Shown: in pieces, positions 4,031 through 5,410 of the stretch
Numbering within the stretch: the stretch's first letter is position 1
Layout of the letters: each line of letters starts with the position of its first letter
Assembly (NCBI GenBank): GCA_945622055.1
Contig: CALZBV010000167.1
Location: 1-5,410, forward strand
Direction of reading: 5' to 3'
Length of the DNA stretch: 5,410 bases
Source: an uncultured Clostridia bacterium
GTDB lineage: Bacteria > Bacillota > Clostridia > Lachnospirales > Lachnospiraceae
Notes under the pieces: model-generated
The model's input: the letters and a program-made list of their open reading frames with translations, nothing else
Told to the model about the DNA's origin: nothing
Database searches by the model: none
Program-made: the position numbers and the translations under genes

Positions 4031-5410
4031 CTACACTTTTTTTAAATTTGCAAAAGTAGCCAGCATTTTTTTGACGCCGGCAGTGTCAAATTGTACTGTT
4101 ACTTCAAAATCTTTGCCGCCGCTTACGATAGAAGTTACCGTTCCGATGCCGAATTTGATGTGACGGACGCGGTCGCCAACGGCATATTCCAAAGAGGTGA
4201 GCGGTTTTGTGCCAAAATTTCTCGCAGGAGCGGAGTTGTACGGGACCGAAGCAGGGGTGATGCGTGGCTTTGGCTTTTCGAAATCAATGGCGCTTCTGCC
4301 GGCGGCGGTTGATTTTGGAAGCGGTATGCTTGCACCGCCACCGCGGAACGGACTGTTCGAAAACGCATTGTCACGGAAGGTGTTTGCAGTACTTCCGTTT
4401 TGCTCATATTTTACGAGATGTCTCGGAATTTCACGGATAAACCGGGAAACCGGATTATACTGGGTTTCTCCGCGCGCCATACGTGCTGCAGCAGCCGAAA
4501 GCGTCAGCTCCTTCATGGCACGGGTGATGCCAACGTAGCAGAGACGGCGTTCCTCCTCAATTTCTTCCTGCGGGTTGTCTGCATTAATGGAAGAGTAGCT
4601 TGGGAACAGACCGTCTTCCATACCGCATAAGAATACATACGGAAACTCCAGACCCTTTGCCGCATGCAGAGTCATGAGTACGGCAACGTTATTCGTCTCT
4701 TCCAGGGAATCAATATCTGCTACCAGCGCAACCTCCTCTAAAAATCCGCTGAGCGTCGGAAGGTCTGCTGATTTTTCATAGAGTACCGCTTTGTTGATCA
4801 GTTCGTTGATATTTTCCAGGCGGTCAGCTGCTTCGACTTCGTCCTCTGCCTGTGCAAGAATCTCTTCCCGAAGTCCGGTGGATTCCATGATTTCTTCAAT
4901 TAAATCCTTGATGGAGTAGGCAGGAGAGATGGGCTTGCTCCGCAGAACCTCGATAAATGCGACAAACGAAGAAATCTTCTGGGCTGCACGGGAAAGTGAC
5001 GGTATGTATTCTGCGCGGGTAAGTGCTTCGTAAAAGGTCATTTCATGCTGCTCGGCGTATTCTGCGACACGGTCGATGCTGGTCAGGCCGATTCCGCGCT
5101 TCGGAACGTTGATAATTCGTTTTACCGCAAGGTCATCAAGCGCATTGTCAATCGTTTTTAAATAGCAGAGTACATCTTTGATTTCCTTTCTCTGATAGAA
5201 GTTGACGGCACCGATGACACGGTACGGGATATTTCGTGCAATCAGTTTTTCCTCGAACACACGGGACTGGGCATTCGTACGGTATAGGATGGCAAAATCC
5301 TTTGGCTGGGCACCGGTATCCTTAAGCTTTTCACTAATGCGTTCAGCAATCCCCTCAGCCTCGGTATAGTCTGTCGGATACTGGATAAAGGAAACCGGGA
5401 TGCCCTCCTC
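4031..5410 (-). CDS. pcrA: ATP-dependent DNA helicase PcrA/UvrD, C-terminal part
   Basis: The last 459 residues of a superfamily 1A 3'-5' DNA helicase acting in nucleotide excision and mismatch repair, replication restart and removal of proteins from DNA. The gene runs off the right edge, so the N-terminal ATP-binding part (Walker A and B) is not seen. In visible numbering: motif IV FAILYRTNAQSR (39-50), the conserved YRVIGAVNFYQRKEIKDVL (63-81), a 2B domain to about 240, motif V TLHAAKGLEF (247-256), and motif VI EERRLCYVGITRA (286-298) with its arginine finger. A low-complexity linker of about 80 residues follows, then a C-terminal Tudor-like domain (408-459, EYAVGDRVRHIKFGIGTV) that in B. 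subtilis PcrA binds RNA polymerase. The GTG at 5260 is only an internal valine codon. The catalytic C-terminal half looks intact. PcrA is favoured over UvrD or Rep by the likely Gram-positive host and the tail domain. Confidence 0.95.
   Translation of the reverse strand, partial: EEGIPVSFIQYPTDYTEAEGIAERISEKLKDTGAQPKDFAILYRTNAQSRVFEEKLIARNIPYRVIGAVNFYQRKEIKDVLCYLKTIDNALDDLAVKRIINVPKRGIGLTSIDRVAEYAEQHEMTFYEALTRAEYIPSLSRAAQKISSFVAFIEVLRSKPISPAYSIKDLIEEIMESTGLREEILAQAEDEVEAADRLENINELINKAVLYEKSADLPTLSGFLEEVALVADIDSLEETNNVAVLMTLHAAKGLEFPYVFLCGMEDGLFPSYSSINADNPQEEIEEERRLCYVGITRAMKELTLSAAAARMARGETQYNPVSRFIREIPRHLVKYEQNGSTANTFRDNAFSNSPFRGGGASIPLPKSTAAGRSAIDFEKPKPRITPASVPYNSAPARNFGTKPLTSLEYAVGDRVRHIKFGIGTVTSIVSGGKDFEVTVQFDTAGVKKMLATFANLKKV

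Noticed and set aside
4091..4630. Several plus- and minus-strand readings overlapping the pcrA C-terminal region
   Set aside because: All are frame shadows of the helicase linker and motif VI region, whose conserved motifs fix the true frame.
5258..5260. GTG at 5260 as the start of a 409-residue helicase protein
   Set aside because: The frame continues with conserved PcrA sequence (motif IV) up to the window edge, so this is an internal valine codon.

Overview
The window looks like a chromosomal segment from a moderately low-GC Firmicute of the class Clostridia, most likely a Lachnospiraceae relative. The reasons are strong AGGAGG-type ribosome sites, tightly packed overlapping genes, a Gram-positive-style PcrA C-terminus, and a small one-helix protein with a very acidic tail of a kind I associate with that family. 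The placement is inference from style and recollection, not from a marker gene.

The left part (1-2308, + strand) is one tight transcription unit of four genes. They are the 3' part of a multi-helix membrane protein I do not recognise, a short GntR regulator of the YtrA type, an ABC ATPase, and a five- or six-helix membrane protein that is probably the transporter's membrane subunit. The junctions are a 13-bp overlap, a 13-nt gap and a 4-bp ATGA overlap. This is the usual layout of a self-regulated YtrA-type ABC module. The promoter and any operator lie left of the window.

The middle (2337-3467, - strand) is an anion/ion permease of the SLC13/ArsB/CitM-like superfamily, convergent with the ABC unit across only 28 nt. 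Its start is set by a ribosome site and a plausible sigma-A promoter. The 181-nt gap upstream (3468-3648) also holds a perfect 10-bp inverted repeat and an intrinsic terminator for the next gene.

The right part (3649-5410, - strand) holds a 103-residue single-helix protein with an acidic C-terminus and, upstream of it on the same strand, the C-terminal 459 residues of the UvrD/PcrA-type DNA helicase, cut by the window edge. The two may be co-transcribed and end at the terminator at 3612-3641, although the small gene also has a possible extended -10 promoter of its own.

No RNA gene, CRISPR array, insertion sequence or phage gene is visible. Most of the window is ordinary. The points most worth a second look are the unrecognised membrane protein tied to the YtrA module, the unassigned hairpin upstream of the permease, and the acidic-tail protein beside pcrA.
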